Below are positions 8,318 through 16,601 of a stretch of 64,000 bases of DNA, in pieces. The stretch is from Allobosea sp. BK604 (GTDB lineage Bacteria; Pseudomonadota; Alphaproteobacteria; Rhizobiales; Beijerinckiaceae). Numbering within the stretch: the stretch's first letter is position 1; every line of letters begins with the position of its first letter. The translations under genes and the position numbers were made by a program. The notes beneath the pieces are model-generated. The model had not been told where the DNA came from. It did not search any database and saw only the letters and a program-made list of their open reading frames with translations. Location: positions 186,001 through 250,000 of the forward strand of contig NZ_SLZF01000011.1 of assembly GCF_004341515.1 (NCBI RefSeq), read 5' to 3'.

Positions 8318-9817
8318 ATGGCCGCAACACGCTATATCCTCGCCATCGACCAGGGCACGACCTCCTCGCGCGCGATCCTGTTCGATGCCGCGCTCAGGGT
8401 CGTCGCCAGTGCGCAGCGCGAGTTTCCGCAGCATTTTCCGGCCTCGGGCTGGGTCGAGCACGAGCCGGAGGATCTCTGGGAGAGCGTGCTTTCGACCTGC
8501 CGCGAGGCGATGTCGAAAGCCAGCGTGCCCGCCAGCGAGATCGCCGCGATCGGCATCACCAACCAGCGCGAGACGACCCTGGTCTGGGACCGAACGACCG
8601 GGCAGGCAATCCACCGCGCCATCGTCTGGCAGGATCGGCGCACCGCCGCCGCTTGCGCGAAGCTCTCCGAAGCCGGCCATGATTCGCTGGTGAGCGAGCG
8701 CACGGGCCTGCGGATCGACCCGTATTTCTCCGGCACCAAGATCGCCTGGCTGCTCGACAACGTGCCCGGCGCCCGCAAGCGGGCCGAGGCCGGCGAGCTC
8801 GCCTTCGGCACGGTCGACTGCTTCCTGCTCTGGCGGCTGACCGGCGGGGCGGTCCACGCCACCGACGCGACCAATGCCGCCCGCACCATGCTGTTCGACA
8901 TCCGGCGTGGGGTCTGGGACGCGGAATTGCTGAAGCTCTTGGACATCCCGGCCTCGCTGTTGCCGGAGGTCAAGGATTGCGCCGGCCTTTTCGGCCGCAC
9001 CGCGCCGGAGCATTTTGGCGCGACCATCCCCGTGCGCGGCATGGCCGGCGACCAGCAGGCGGCGACGATCGGCCAGGCCTGCTTCACGCCGGGCATGGTG
9101 AAATCGACCTATGGCACCGGCTGCTTCGCCCTGCTCAATACTGGCTCGGAGCCGGTGACCTCGCAGAACCGGCTGCTCAGCACGATCGCCTATCAGTTCG
9201 GCGGAAAGCGCAGCTATGCGCTGGAGGGCTCGATCTTCATCGCCGGCGCCGCGGTGCAATGGCTGCGCGACGGGCTCGGCATCATCGAGAAGGCGAGCGA
9301 GACCGGCCCGCTGGCCGAGGCCGCCGATCCGGCGCAATCGGTCTATCTCGTGCCGGCCTTCGTCGGCCTCGGCGCGCCGCATTGGGACGCGGAGGCGAGG
9401 GGGGCGATCTTCGGCCTGACCCGCAATAGCGGCCCGCGCGAATTCGCCCGCGCCGCGCTGGAAAGCGTCTGCTACCAGACCCTCGACCTGCTCGAGGCGA
9501 TGCAGGCCGATTGGCCGGGCGCGAAACAGGGCGGCGCGGTCCTGCGCGTCGATGGCGGCATGGTCGCCTCCGACTGGACGATGCAGCGCCTCGCCGACAT
9601 TCTCGGCCTGCCGGTCGACCGCCCGGAGGTGCTGGAGACGACGGCTTTGGGGGCAGCCTATCTCGCCGGGCTCGATGCCGGCCTGCTGCCGGAGCCGGAA
9701 CGCTTCGCCGATCTCTGGCGGCTGGAACACCGCTTCATGCCGCATATGGCGACGACGCAGCGGGAGACGCTGGTGAAGGGCTGGCGCGAGGCGGTGAGGC
9801 GCACGCTGACGGCTTGA
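8318..9817 (+). CDS. glpK: Glycerol kinase
   Basis: The 499-residue FGGY-family kinase phosphorylates glycerol to sn-glycerol 3-phosphate. Family landmarks are YILAIDQGTTSSRAILFD at the N-terminus, GITNQRETTLVWDRTTG, the substrate region WQDRRTA and the ATP-binding MAGDQQAATIGQ...STYGTGCF, with GGMVASDWTMQ near the C-terminus. The ATG is preceded by an AGGGA Shine-Dalgarno. Unusually, no glpD, glpF or glpR gene lies beside it here, so it appears to be transcribed alone. The downstream 9818-9979 gap holds nothing I recognise. Confidence 0.96.
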   Translation: MAATRYILAIDQGTTSSRAILFDAALRVVASAQREFPQHFPASGWVEHEPEDLWESVLSTCREAMSKASVPASEIAAIGITNQRETTLVWDRTTGQAIHRAIVWQDRRTAAACAKLSEAGHDSLVSERTGLRIDPYFSGTKIAWLLDNVPGARKRAEAGELAFGTVDCFLLWRLTGGAVHATDATNAARTMLFDIRRGVWDAELLKLLDIPASLLPEVKDCAGLFGRTAPEHFGATIPVRGMAGDQQAATIGQACFTPGMVKSTYGTGCFALLNTGSEPVTSQNRLLSTIAYQFGGKRSYALEGSIFIAGAAVQWLRDGLGIIEKASETGPLAEAADPAQSVYLVPAFVGLGAPHWDAEARGAIFGLTRNSGPREFARAALESVCYQTLDLLEAMQADWPGAKQGGAVLRVDGGMVASDWTMQRLADILGLPVDRPEVLETTALGAAYLAGLDAGLLPEPERFADLWRLEHRFMPHMATTQRETLVKGWREAVRRTLTA

Positions 9818-9979
9818 TCGCTGGGCAAGGGGGGGTCTTGCGGCCGGCTTTCGGGCCTGACGAAACGCGCACGTTTTGTAGAAAACGAATGTAGCAAACG
9901 TGACAGGAGCCGTCGTTGCCCAGCTTCCCCGCTCAGCGTCGGTTGAGCTCGTAGGTGGAGAGCGTCATAGGAATGGCTA

Positions 9980-10471
9980 TTACAGCATTACGCGGACCTG
10001 CCGTCTCTCCCAGCCGCGAAAGGGCGGGACTAGGCCGTCGATGCCGTAGTCCTGATGTTCTGGATGTCCTGTCGTGGCGTAGGAAAGCCGGTCTCCCCGG
10101 AGGTCTCCTGGCCACGCCGCGACGACACGACGAGCATGCGCGTGTCGCTTCAGTAAATCGAGCGGGCTGAGCTGCAGCGTCTGGTCGAACAGAAGCTCGA
10201 TGTTGTCCATGAGCAGGAGCCCGCGGCCTACGAGGTCGTCAGCGAGGCCCTTCAGCAGGTCGGCCGCTTGCAAATGGCGGCGCGGACTCGGCACTGCGAG
10301 CAATTCACGACCGAGATCCGCGCCGACATTCAACACCTGCGCCTGTCTGCGCGCAGAAAGCTGCTTGAGCAGTTCGCTTTTTCCGGACCGGGGCGGACCA
10401 ATCACGAGAACCAATTTGCTGTTCAGCCCCGCGATGTCCTCGACGAGGCGATCTAGCTTATCGATTATCAT
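9980..10471 (-). CDS. brxF: Orphan BrxF-like P-loop protein (BREX type 3), probably a relic
   Basis: From the ATG at 10471 the product reads MIIDKLDRLVEDIAGLNSKL, then a Walker A motif (VIGPPRSGKSELLKQL), a Walker B-like strand (GLLLMDNIELLF), LSPLDLLKRHAHARRVVAAW and GHPEHQDYG. This agrees with the roughly 150-residue BrxF of type 3 BREX phage defence. The last 17 residues (GWERRQVRVML end) depart from the family tail, consistent with a late frameshift. BrxF normally heads an operon with brxC, pglX, brxHII, pglZ and brxA; here glpK follows directly and none of them is present. Codon use and GC are lower than in neighbours. Confidence 0.7.
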   Translation of the reverse strand: MIIDKLDRLVEDIAGLNSKLVLVIGPPRSGKSELLKQLSARRQAQVLNVGADLGRELLAVPSPRRHLQAADLLKGLADDLVGRGLLLMDNIELLFDQTLQLSPLDLLKRHAHARRVVAAWPGDLRGDRLSYATTGHPEHQDYGIDGLVPPFRGWERRQVRVML

Positions 10472-10993
10472 GCCTGGGTCCGTGCTCGACCAAGAGTTTT
10501 GATGCCGCGTCCATGCGCTGCCCCATTTTGCAGAAGAGCCTACTACCCCTGCGGGTCGCGCGGTCGGCTCATGGCCGGTTCCAGACACTTGTGCGCTTGA
10601 ACGAGTATCCTTGTTTGGTCTGCCATATTGGGTCTGACAGTGCGCATAGCGTAGTCAACGGTGATAATCATTGGTGGCCAACGGGCATAACCCGGGGCGA
10701 TACGAACCCGCGATCAACGAGCCGTTCCAGCTCGTGCTAGAGGCAATGTGGCTCGCTTTGGCGCCCTTGGCCTCGATGAGCCGCTCGACACCCGCTCGAT
10801 TCGTCAACGTGATGAGAGTGGCGTTCGATCGAGCCGCGCTGTCGAATGAATTTGTCAATCTGTTCCGTCCCCCCTTGAGACCGCCGTGAGTTGCCGTCTG
10901 AGACAACACGACCGACGCTTCCCTAACACGCAACTTGAGACAATCCTCCGCCGATCGAATCGCCAGCGTAAGCCTCAGAACTATGGCATATAT
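10472..10993. other. Decayed island DNA without a recognisable gene
   Basis: About 520 bases between the brxF relic and the integrase remnant. GC is visibly lower than in the flanks, frames are short and broken, and no family is recognisable. The longest minus-strand frame (10655-10933) contains SNATLITLTNRAGVERLIEA, which looks somewhat protein-like, but I cannot assign it. A patch near 10671-10740 resembles the T arm of a tRNA only superficially. Confidence 0.4.
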
Positions 10994-11662
10994 TCATTCG
11001 GTGGGGTGGTAGAGTCCCCGCCGGAGCAGGAGAGACGGTTCCGGGCTCAGTTCCCGGCTTGCGTCGAATTCGCTCCTCTCTTGCTGCCAACCGGCAAGGT
11101 CTACGCAGCCCGGCAGCGCGGTAGGTGTACGGGCGGTGTTGTTGGGGCCTGGGGGCTCGCCGAGGTCGATGCCGTCACGCATCAGGGCCTGCGAGAGCTG
11201 GTTCCGCCCCGTCTCGACGAGCTGGCCGGCGAGCTTGTGTTTGCGCAGCATGGCCTCGCTGATGAAGGCGACGGTTCCAAATTCATTGGCGCCGAGATCG
11301 GCCCGCGCTTGCTGGGCAACGCCCCGGAAATGCTTGGCGCGCCTAGCACGGACAACTTCCGGATTGCGCCCGAGCCTGAGGCGAAGTTTGTTCTCTAGGT
11401 CGAGGACGTAGCTATAAAAGTCCTGCACGATCGCCGCGAGCTGGTCGTCTGTCAGCATGGGATCGTGCCGGCTTTCCTCGAAGAGCGATTCCGCCACCAG
11501 ATATAGCCGGCGCGCCCTGAGCCCGGCGAGATGCAATTCAGAGGTTCGCAGCGAGCAGGTGATCTCGCGGCGCCGGAAGCGCGGGCGCAGGTCGAGCGGG
11601 ATCACCCGGCGGGAACGAAAGATCTGATTGCGCCGGCGACGTTGGAGAGATGAGGCGCCAAA
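10994..11662 (-). pseudogene. Truncated tyrosine-type integrase, N-terminal part only
   Basis: The frame carries RSRRVIPLDLRPRFRRREIT and then SLRTSELHLAGLRARRLYLVAE, DPMLTDDQLAAIVQDFYSYV and TVAFISEAMLRKHKLAGQL, which match the N-terminal SAM-like/DUF6538 region of site-specific integrases. Protein-like sequence in the same frame extends upstream of the first possible start (GTG at 11605) to about 11662 with no start codon, so the 5' end is damaged. The C-terminal catalytic domain (R-H-R-Y) is absent: after about residue 150 the sequence turns into Pro/Ala-rich noise. It reads away from the 3' end of tRNA-Gln about 95 bases away, the classic place for an island integrase. Confidence 0.65.
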
Positions 11663-11755
11663 GCGGCGCCCTTTGTAGCAACCTGTCGGGCAAATCGCCT
11701 TGCCGGCCCGGAGATGGCCAACGAACCGCTTTGAAATCAGCTACTTCGGGAAAAG

Positions 11756-11829
11756 TGGCTGGGGGACTAGGATTCGAACCTAGACAACCAGAGTCAGAGT
11801 CTGGGGTCCTACCGTTAGACGATCCCCCA
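11756..11829 (-). tRNA. tRNA-Gln (CTG anticodon)
   Basis: On the minus strand the 74-nt gene has acceptor stem TGGGGGA/TCCCCCA, an anticodon stem CCAGA/TCTGG enclosing the loop CTCTGAC (anticodon CTG, reading CAG), a T arm with GGTTCGAATCC, and an encoded CCA. Its 3' end faces the integrase remnant and orphan brxF, which suggests it was the attachment site of a past island. I found no second copy of its 3' end on the far side (9818-9980). Confidence 0.95.
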
Positions 11830-11860
11830 ACGGCGCGAGGCGCTCGCGTTGGTGAGGCGC

Positions 11861-11889
11861 GGTCTAAACAACCTCTCGCCGGATGGCAA
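11861..11889 (-). promoter_or_regulatory. Likely promoter of tRNA-Gln
   Basis: On the minus strand TTGCCA (11884-11889) is separated by 16-17 bases from TTAGAC/TAGACC (11861-11867), about 30 bases before the tRNA 5' end. This fits the alphaproteobacterial housekeeping pattern of a good -35 and a weak -10. Confidence 0.45.
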
Positions 11890-12108
11890 GCGCAGATTAC
11901 GACATGATTGTCATCCGCGCACGCGTGGACGCCTCGCGCGCTCCTGCGGGGGCTGGCACGACCCGCCTGATCTCCGCAGGCGGCTCGAATATTGGGCCGT
12001 TTCCGCTTGCAGATCGCTGACGCGCGACGCTCGGCCGGCAAGAAACGAGCCAGCTCGCCCAGGATGCTCGGCACCGTGCTTCCAAGGGCAATCTGGCTGT
12101 GAAGTTCC

Positions 12109-12210
12109 AGAGCCTTCCCGCGGTTTTCGAATCGCGGAAATGCTTTAAGCTTTTGTTTTATCGCATTTTCTTCACGCGAACCGGTGTCCACTTCGCGCGA
12201 AATGCTCCAG
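12109..12210 (-). repeat. 102-bp palindromic element, copy 1
   Basis: The most diverged of five related copies (others at 15261, 31117, 37020 and 39811). It has the core TTCTTCACGCGAACCGG, an A/T-rich TTTTGTTTTATCGC block and terminal AGAGC.../...GCTCCAG, with several substitutions in the ends. It lies in the otherwise gene-free 11830-12408 stretch between tRNA-Gln and the TRAP operon; the remainder of that stretch shows only the tRNA promoter. Confidence 0.75.
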
Positions 12211-12408
12211 GGGGCGACGCGAGCGGGACGACGCCGCCGACCTGGGCCGCGTTTCGTTTCGTGCGGCCGGGAGCGCGGCAATCCCTGTGCGGCGCCTATC
12301 CTGGAACTGGCGTCGGACCGCCGCGGCGTGGCAGATAGAGGGCGGATGGCTGCTTCGCGGATCGCGTTGCCGATCCGAGACGTTGTTTCCGGAGCCACTG
12401 GCCACAGC

Positions 12409-14259
12409 ATGAGCCTCGATGAGCCGCGACGCGCGATAGGGACGCCTCGCTCGCCGGTCGAAGGCTGGCTCGGGCGTGCCGTCACCCTGCTCGAGAGCGT
12501 CGGCGCCGCCTTGCTGGCGCTGCTCTTCGCCGTGGTCATGGCCGCCGTCATCCGCCGTTATCTCTTCGGCGGCGGCTTCGTCTGGTCGGACGAGCTGGCG
12601 ATCTGGCTGCATGCGGCGCTGATCGCGTTCGGCATGCCGCTGGCCGCGACCAGCGCGCTGGCGATGCGGCTCGAGGTGATCGTCGGGCTCCTGCCCGCAG
12701 CGGCCCGGCGAGCCGCGGCGATCCTGGCGGATGCTTTCGCCGTGCATGGCGCGCTCGTGCTGGCGATGGGCGGAGCGAGCGTCGCGGCGCAGGTCGGCGG
12801 CATCTCCACCGTGCTCGGCCTGCCGGAGGCCTGGCGCTTTGCGGTCTTCGCGATCGGCGGCGGGCTGACCTTGCTGCTCGTCCTGGCGCGGGCCGGGCTC
12901 GATCGCTCCTGGCCCCTGGCGGCGCTTTCGCTGGCCATCGGCTGCGCCTTCTACTGGCTGGCGCAGCAGGCGAGCGGAATCTTCGTCCAGCCGCCGAGCC
13001 TGATCGCCGCCGCCTGGGCCGGGCTCGGCCTCGTCCTCGGCGCGCCCTTGCCCTTCGCGTTGCTCGCGGGCGTCTCGCTGAGCGGCGCCTTCGGCGGGCT
13101 CCTGCCCGAGCCGGCGATCGTGCAGAATGCCGTTTCCGGCGTCGGCAAGTTCCTGCTGCTTGCCGTGCCTTTCTTCCTGCTGGCAGGGGAGTTGCTCACC
13201 GAGGGCGGGTTGGCCGAACGGCTGGTGCGCTTCGCCGGCACGCTCGTGGGGCATTTCCGGGCCGGGTTGGCGCAGACGGCGCTGGTGGCGAGCGTGCTGT
13301 TCTCGGGCGCCTCCGGCTCCTCGGTGGCGAATGCCGCATTCGGTGCCAAGGTGATGGCGCCGACGCTGATCGCGCGCGGCTATCCGCCGGCGCAGGCCGG
13401 CGCGATCGTTGCCGGCGTCTCCATGCTCGACAATATCATCCCGCCCTCGATCGCCTTCCTGCTGCTGGCGGCGGCGACCAACCTTTCGGTCGGCTCGCTG
13501 CTGGTCGGCGGCTTCGTCGCCGGTGGCGTGCTCGCCCTGGCGCTGGCGATCGGCATCCATCTCAGCGTCCGCAACGTGGTCGCGGTCGCTCCGAAGGCGA
13601 GCGGGGCGGAGCGGACGCGGAGCTTCATCGGCGCGCTGCCGGCGATCGGGCTGGGAATCATCGTCGTCGTCGGCATCCGCTTCGGCGTGGTGACCGTGAC
13701 GGAAGCCTCGGCGCTGGCCGTCGCCTATTCGCTGGTCGTCTGCCTGGTGCTGCGCAGCCTGAACGGGCGTACTGTCTTCGCAGCCCTGCGCAAGTCCGCC
13801 ACCGAGGCTGCCGCGGTCGGCCTGCTGATCGGCGCTTCCGCGCCCTTCGCCTTCCTGCTCGCTGTCGACCGCGTCTCCGAGCAGATGGCTTCTTTGGTCA
13901 CCGCCTTCGGCGCCGGGCCCTATGCCGTGATTCTGCTCGCCAATCTCGTGCTGCTCGTCGCCGGGCTCTTCCTCGATATCGGTGCGGCGATACTGCTGCT
14001 TGGGCCGCTGCTGCTGCCCGCCGCGGTCGCGGCGGGGCTCGATCCGGTGCAGTTCGGCGTCATCCTCGTGGTCAACCTGATGATCCACGGGCTGACACCG
14101 CCGCTCGGCATCCTCGTCTACGTCGTCAGCGGCATTTTGCGGCAGCCGGCGGGCGCGGTTTTCCGTGCCGTTCTGCCGCTGCTCGGCTCGCTCCTCCTCG
14201 CGCTTGCGGTATTGTCGCTCGGAGCGGCCGCCTGGCCGTCGCTGAAAGGGTATTTTTGA
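12409..14259 (+). CDS. TRAP transporter, fused small and large membrane subunits (DctQM)
   Basis: The N-terminal 170 or so residues form a DctQ-like four-helix unit (RRYLFGGGFVWSDELAIWLH). The rest is a DctM-like unit with GASGSSVANAAFGAKVMAP, DNIIPPSIAFLLLAA and the C-terminal NLMIHGLTPPLGILVYV. Together they are the Na+-driven inner-membrane part of a tripartite ATP-independent transporter, normally for an organic acid. I took the ATG at 12409 (MSLDEPRR); an ATG at 12346 with a better ribosome site is possible, but the added residues look non-coding. The next gene, for the binding protein, overlaps its stop by one base. Confidence 0.9.
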   Translation: MSLDEPRRAIGTPRSPVEGWLGRAVTLLESVGAALLALLFAVVMAAVIRRYLFGGGFVWSDELAIWLHAALIAFGMPLAATSALAMRLEVIVGLLPAAARRAAAILADAFAVHGALVLAMGGASVAAQVGGISTVLGLPEAWRFAVFAIGGGLTLLLVLARAGLDRSWPLAALSLAIGCAFYWLAQQASGIFVQPPSLIAAAWAGLGLVLGAPLPFALLAGVSLSGAFGGLLPEPAIVQNAVSGVGKFLLLAVPFFLLAGELLTEGGLAERLVRFAGTLVGHFRAGLAQTALVASVLFSGASGSSVANAAFGAKVMAPTLIARGYPPAQAGAIVAGVSMLDNIIPPSIAFLLLAAATNLSVGSLLVGGFVAGGVLALALAIGIHLSVRNVVAVAPKASGAERTRSFIGALPAIGLGIIVVVGIRFGVVTVTEASALAVAYSLVVCLVLRSLNGRTVFAALRKSATEAAAVGLLIGASAPFAFLLAVDRVSEQMASLVTAFGAGPYAVILLANLVLLVAGLFLDIGAAILLLGPLLLPAAVAAGLDPVQFGVILVVNLMIHGLTPPLGILVYVVSGILRQPAGAVFRAVLPLLGSLLLALAVLSLGAAAWPSLKGYF

Positions 14260-15236
14260 TGCTGTTGAGCCGCCGCGCCGTCACTGCGGGCCTTCTCGCC
14301 GCCCCGGCGCTGCTGACCCGGGCGCACGCCGCCGGGCGGCCGGTCACCGTCGCCTCGCTCTTCGGCGAGGACAAGCCGGAAACCAAGATCTGGCGGCGCA
14401 TCGCCGAGACGCTGAACAGGAGCGCGCCCGGCCGTTTCGACCTGCGCATCGTCGGCAATGCCGCCCTCGGCGGCGAGAAGGAGGTGGCGGAGGGGATGCG
14501 GCTCGGCTCGATCCAGGCCTCGCTCTCGACGATCTCCTCACTCTCCTCCTGGGTGCCGGACGGGCAGATCCTGGACCTGCCATTCCTGTTCAAGGATCGC
14601 GCTCATCTGAAGCGCGTGCTCGACGGGCCGCTCGGCGCCGAGCTCAAGGCGAAATACGAGGCACAGGGCTTCGTCGTGCTCGGCTTCATCAATTATGGCG
14701 CGCGGCACCTGCTCGCCAAGGAAGCGCTGACCACGCCCGATTCCGTCAAGGGCAAGCGCATCCGGGTGATCCAGAGCCCGCTCCATACCGAGCTCTGGTC
14801 GGGTTTTGGCGCCTACCCGACGCCGATCCCGATCCCGGAGACCTATAACGCGCTGAAGACCGGCGTCGTCGACGCGATGGACCTGACCAAATCGGCCTAT
14901 GTCGGCTTCAAGCTCTATGAGGTCGTGCCCGTGCTGATCGAGACCGGCCATATCTGGGCGGCGGGTGTCGTCCATGTCTCGGCGGCATTCTGGAAGGGGC
15001 TTTCGGCCGAAGAGAAGAAGGCATTTGCCGAGGCCGCGCTCGACGGTTCCGCCTATTTCGACGAGCTCATCGTCGCCGACGAGGAGGCCTCAATGGCAAA
15101 GGCCGTCTCCGAAGGGGGCAAGGTCGTCCAGCCGGAGAACCGCCCGGCCTGGGAGGCCGGCGCGCGCAAGGTCTGGGCCTCCTTCGCTCCGAAGCTCGGC
15201 GGCATCGCGAAGATCGAGGCGATCGCGGGCGCCTGA
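14259..15236 (+). CDS. TRAP transporter substrate-binding protein (DctP family)
   Basis: About 325 residues. The twin-arginine-like leader (LLSRRAVTAGLL) ends near RAHA. The mature protein has DctP landmarks: FDLRIVGNAALGGEKEVAEG, ILDLPFLFKDRAH, GKRIRVIQSPLHTELW and the signature PIPIPETYNALKTGVVDAMD with the carboxylate-binding arginine in KRIRVIQ. It captures an organic acid in the periplasm and passes it to the fused DctQM. The start shares a base with the preceding stop (TGATG), showing tight coupling. The ligand cannot be read. Confidence 0.92.
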   Translation: MLLSRRAVTAGLLAAPALLTRAHAAGRPVTVASLFGEDKPETKIWRRIAETLNRSAPGRFDLRIVGNAALGGEKEVAEGMRLGSIQASLSTISSLSSWVPDGQILDLPFLFKDRAHLKRVLDGPLGAELKAKYEAQGFVVLGFINYGARHLLAKEALTTPDSVKGKRIRVIQSPLHTELWSGFGAYPTPIPIPETYNALKTGVVDAMDLTKSAYVGFKLYEVVPVLIETGHIWAAGVVHVSAAFWKGLSAEEKKAFAEAALDGSAYFDELIVADEEASMAKAVSEGGKVVQPENRPAWEAGARKVWASFAPKLGGIAKIEAIAGA

Positions 15237-15260
15237 ACGCGATACCCGGTCCGATGATCC

Positions 15261-15364
15261 AGAGCATTTTCGAGCGAAGTGCATACCGGTTCGCGTGAAG
15301 AAAATGCGTCAAAACAAAAGGTTAGAGAATTTTTGCGATTCGGAGAAACGCGGAAATGTTCTAG
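15261..15364 (+). repeat. 102-bp palindromic element, copy 2
   Basis: Begins AGAGCATTTTCGAGCGAAG and ends GGAAATGTTCTAG. The terminal CTAG gives the stop codon (TAG on the minus strand, 15361-15363) of the flavin reductase gene. Directly to its left, 15244-15260 resembles the right end of the unit at 31746-31842 (CCGGTCC.ATGATCC), so two repeat families abut here. Confidence 0.85.
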
Positions 15365-15933
15365 CAGGAGCGCAGTCCGATCGCCGTCGCGGCTTCCTCC
15401 GCCATCCAGCCGAGGCGTTCATAGTCGCCGCGCCAATAGACCAGCGCGGCATCGTCGCCGCGTCCGTGCCTGATGGCGCGGACGCGTCCGATGACGATGC
15501 TGTGCGAGTGCCGGTCGATCATCTCCTCGACCTCGCAATCGAGCGAGCCCAGGCCGCCGACGAGAAGCGGTGCGCCGGTGACGGCGGTCGTCCAGCTCGC
15601 GCCCTCGAAGCGTTCGGGCCCCTTCTCGCCCTGGCGGCCGGCGAAGCGGTCGGCGATCTGCTTCTGCGTAGCGTCGAGGAAATTGACGCCGAAGGCGCGA
15701 TGCCGTTCGAGCGCCGGCAGGGTCGAGGAATTGCGGTTGACGCAGAAGAGCAGCGTCGGCGGCTCGGCCGAAAGCGAGGAGACCGAGGTCGCAGTCATCC
15801 CCGTCCGGTCTTCGCCCTGGCCGACGGTGATCACGCTGACGCCGCCGGCGAGATGGCGGAAGGCAGCGCGAAAGCCCGCCGCATCGTCGCGGAGCGGGGC
15901 GGAGGCCTTGGGCAGGGGCAGCACGACGTTCAT
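15361..15933 (-). CDS. Flavin reductase-like FMN-binding protein
   Basis: The 190-residue split-barrel protein has FRHLAGGVSVITVGQ, GMTATSVSSLSAEPPTLLFC and NRNSSTLPALERHRAFGVNF, then VGGLGSLDCEVEEMIDRHSHSIVIGRV. This is the pattern of short-chain NAD(P)H:flavin oxidoreductases that feed reduced FMN to two-component monooxygenases (HpaC/SnaC type). No partner monooxygenase gene is adjacent. Its TAG stop is contributed by the end of repeat copy 2. It follows the small gene at 15967-16161 by 33 bases and is probably co-transcribed with it. Confidence 0.88.
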   Translation of the reverse strand: MNVVLPLPKASAPLRDDAAGFRAAFRHLAGGVSVITVGQGEDRTGMTATSVSSLSAEPPTLLFCVNRNSSTLPALERHRAFGVNFLDATQKQIADRFAGRQGEKGPERFEGASWTTAVTGAPLLVGGLGSLDCEVEEMIDRHSHSIVIGRVRAIRHGRGDDAALVYWRGDYERLGWMAEEAATAIGLRSC

Positions 15934-15966
15934 CAGATCATCCTCGATGTCGGGGTGGCCATCGCT

Positions 15967-16161
15967 TCAGGCCGCCTTGCGGCTCGGCTTGGCCTTGCTA
16001 TGGGCCAGAGCCGTGCGGGTGGCTTCGGCGGGCGAGCGGAACTGGCGTCCTTCGAGCTCGTCGAATGCCGGCGCGGAGGACACGAAGCGAAAGCCGCTTT
16101 CCGAGCCGACAACGATGCCGGCCGTCGTGCCGGCGACTTCGATCACGAGTGCATTGGGCAT
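15967..16161 (-). CDS. Small conserved-looking protein of unknown function
   Basis: 64 residues with an N-terminal beta-rich part (NALVIEVAGTTAGIVVGSE), GFRFVSSAPAFDELEGRQFR and a basic tail (SKAKPSRKAA). It reads as a genuine protein rather than a shadow: hydrophobic/polar alternation is regular and Arg runs are absent. No named family is recognised. It precedes the flavin reductase gene on the same strand. Confidence 0.6.
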   Translation of the reverse strand: MPNALVIEVAGTTAGIVVGSESGFRFVSSAPAFDELEGRQFRSPAEATRTALAHSKAKPSRKAA

Positions 16162-16601
16162 GAGGCTCCTGCTGCCGACGTTGCGCCGACATCCCGATAG
16201 CTATGATGAGGGAACTGGTGGAAGCGCGGCCTGGCCACGCTCCAGATCAACAGTGGGGACAGCTTGGCCTGTCAACGTCACGCGCCGCTGGGCAGGTCGA
16301 ACGAAAGTCCATGGCTTGATCTCCCGCTGAAGGAGCCCACGAATGCCTTCGTGGCGCTTTTAGCTTTGGTAACGCGGCGCAAGATGCTCCAGCAAATCCC
16401 GCAATCGAAGCGAATTGTTGCACTCCGATACTGAAATCATCGTCGGTAGAGCGCCATTCGTCAACGAAATGGTCTTTCAAATGCATGCGCTCGCGAAGGA
16501 GAAACCGCCTCCTGCGGGGCATTGCGCGAGGAGGGCGCTTCTGCCCGGCAAGAACTGCATGAACTCGGCTGACTGAATTCGGCTGCCGTGCGATCCGACT
16601 C
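16162..16601. other. Intergenic stretch without a convincing gene
   Basis: About 440 bases between the small gene and the IclR gene. The only structure I see is a hairpin at 16337-16354 (CCACGAA/TTCGTGG, 4-base loop) followed by CGCTTTTA on the plus strand, which could be a weak terminator though no plus-strand gene precedes it. A minus-strand frame at 16247-16522 is not protein-like. Confidence 0.4.

Noticed and set aside
10671..10740. Patch resembling a tRNA 3' half
   Set aside because: GAACCCGCGATC recalls a T arm, but no acceptor or anticodon stem can be drawn, so it is not called as a tRNA or as an attachment-site duplicate.
10655..10933. Minus-strand frame of 92 codons in the decayed island
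   Set aside because: Part of it looks protein-like, but there is no ribosome site, no family match I can name and the surrounding DNA is degraded. Mentioned as island debris only.
12172..14088. Minus-strand open frame of 638 codons opposite the TRAP gene
   Set aside because: Composition is Gln/Arg/Asp-rich (RRQQQEGDRGRDD), typical of the antisense of a membrane protein; the plus strand carries the DctQM motifs.
16247..16522. Minus-strand frame of 91 codons
   Set aside because: Arg/Ser/Pro/Ala-rich ends, no ribosome site, no family; probably chance.
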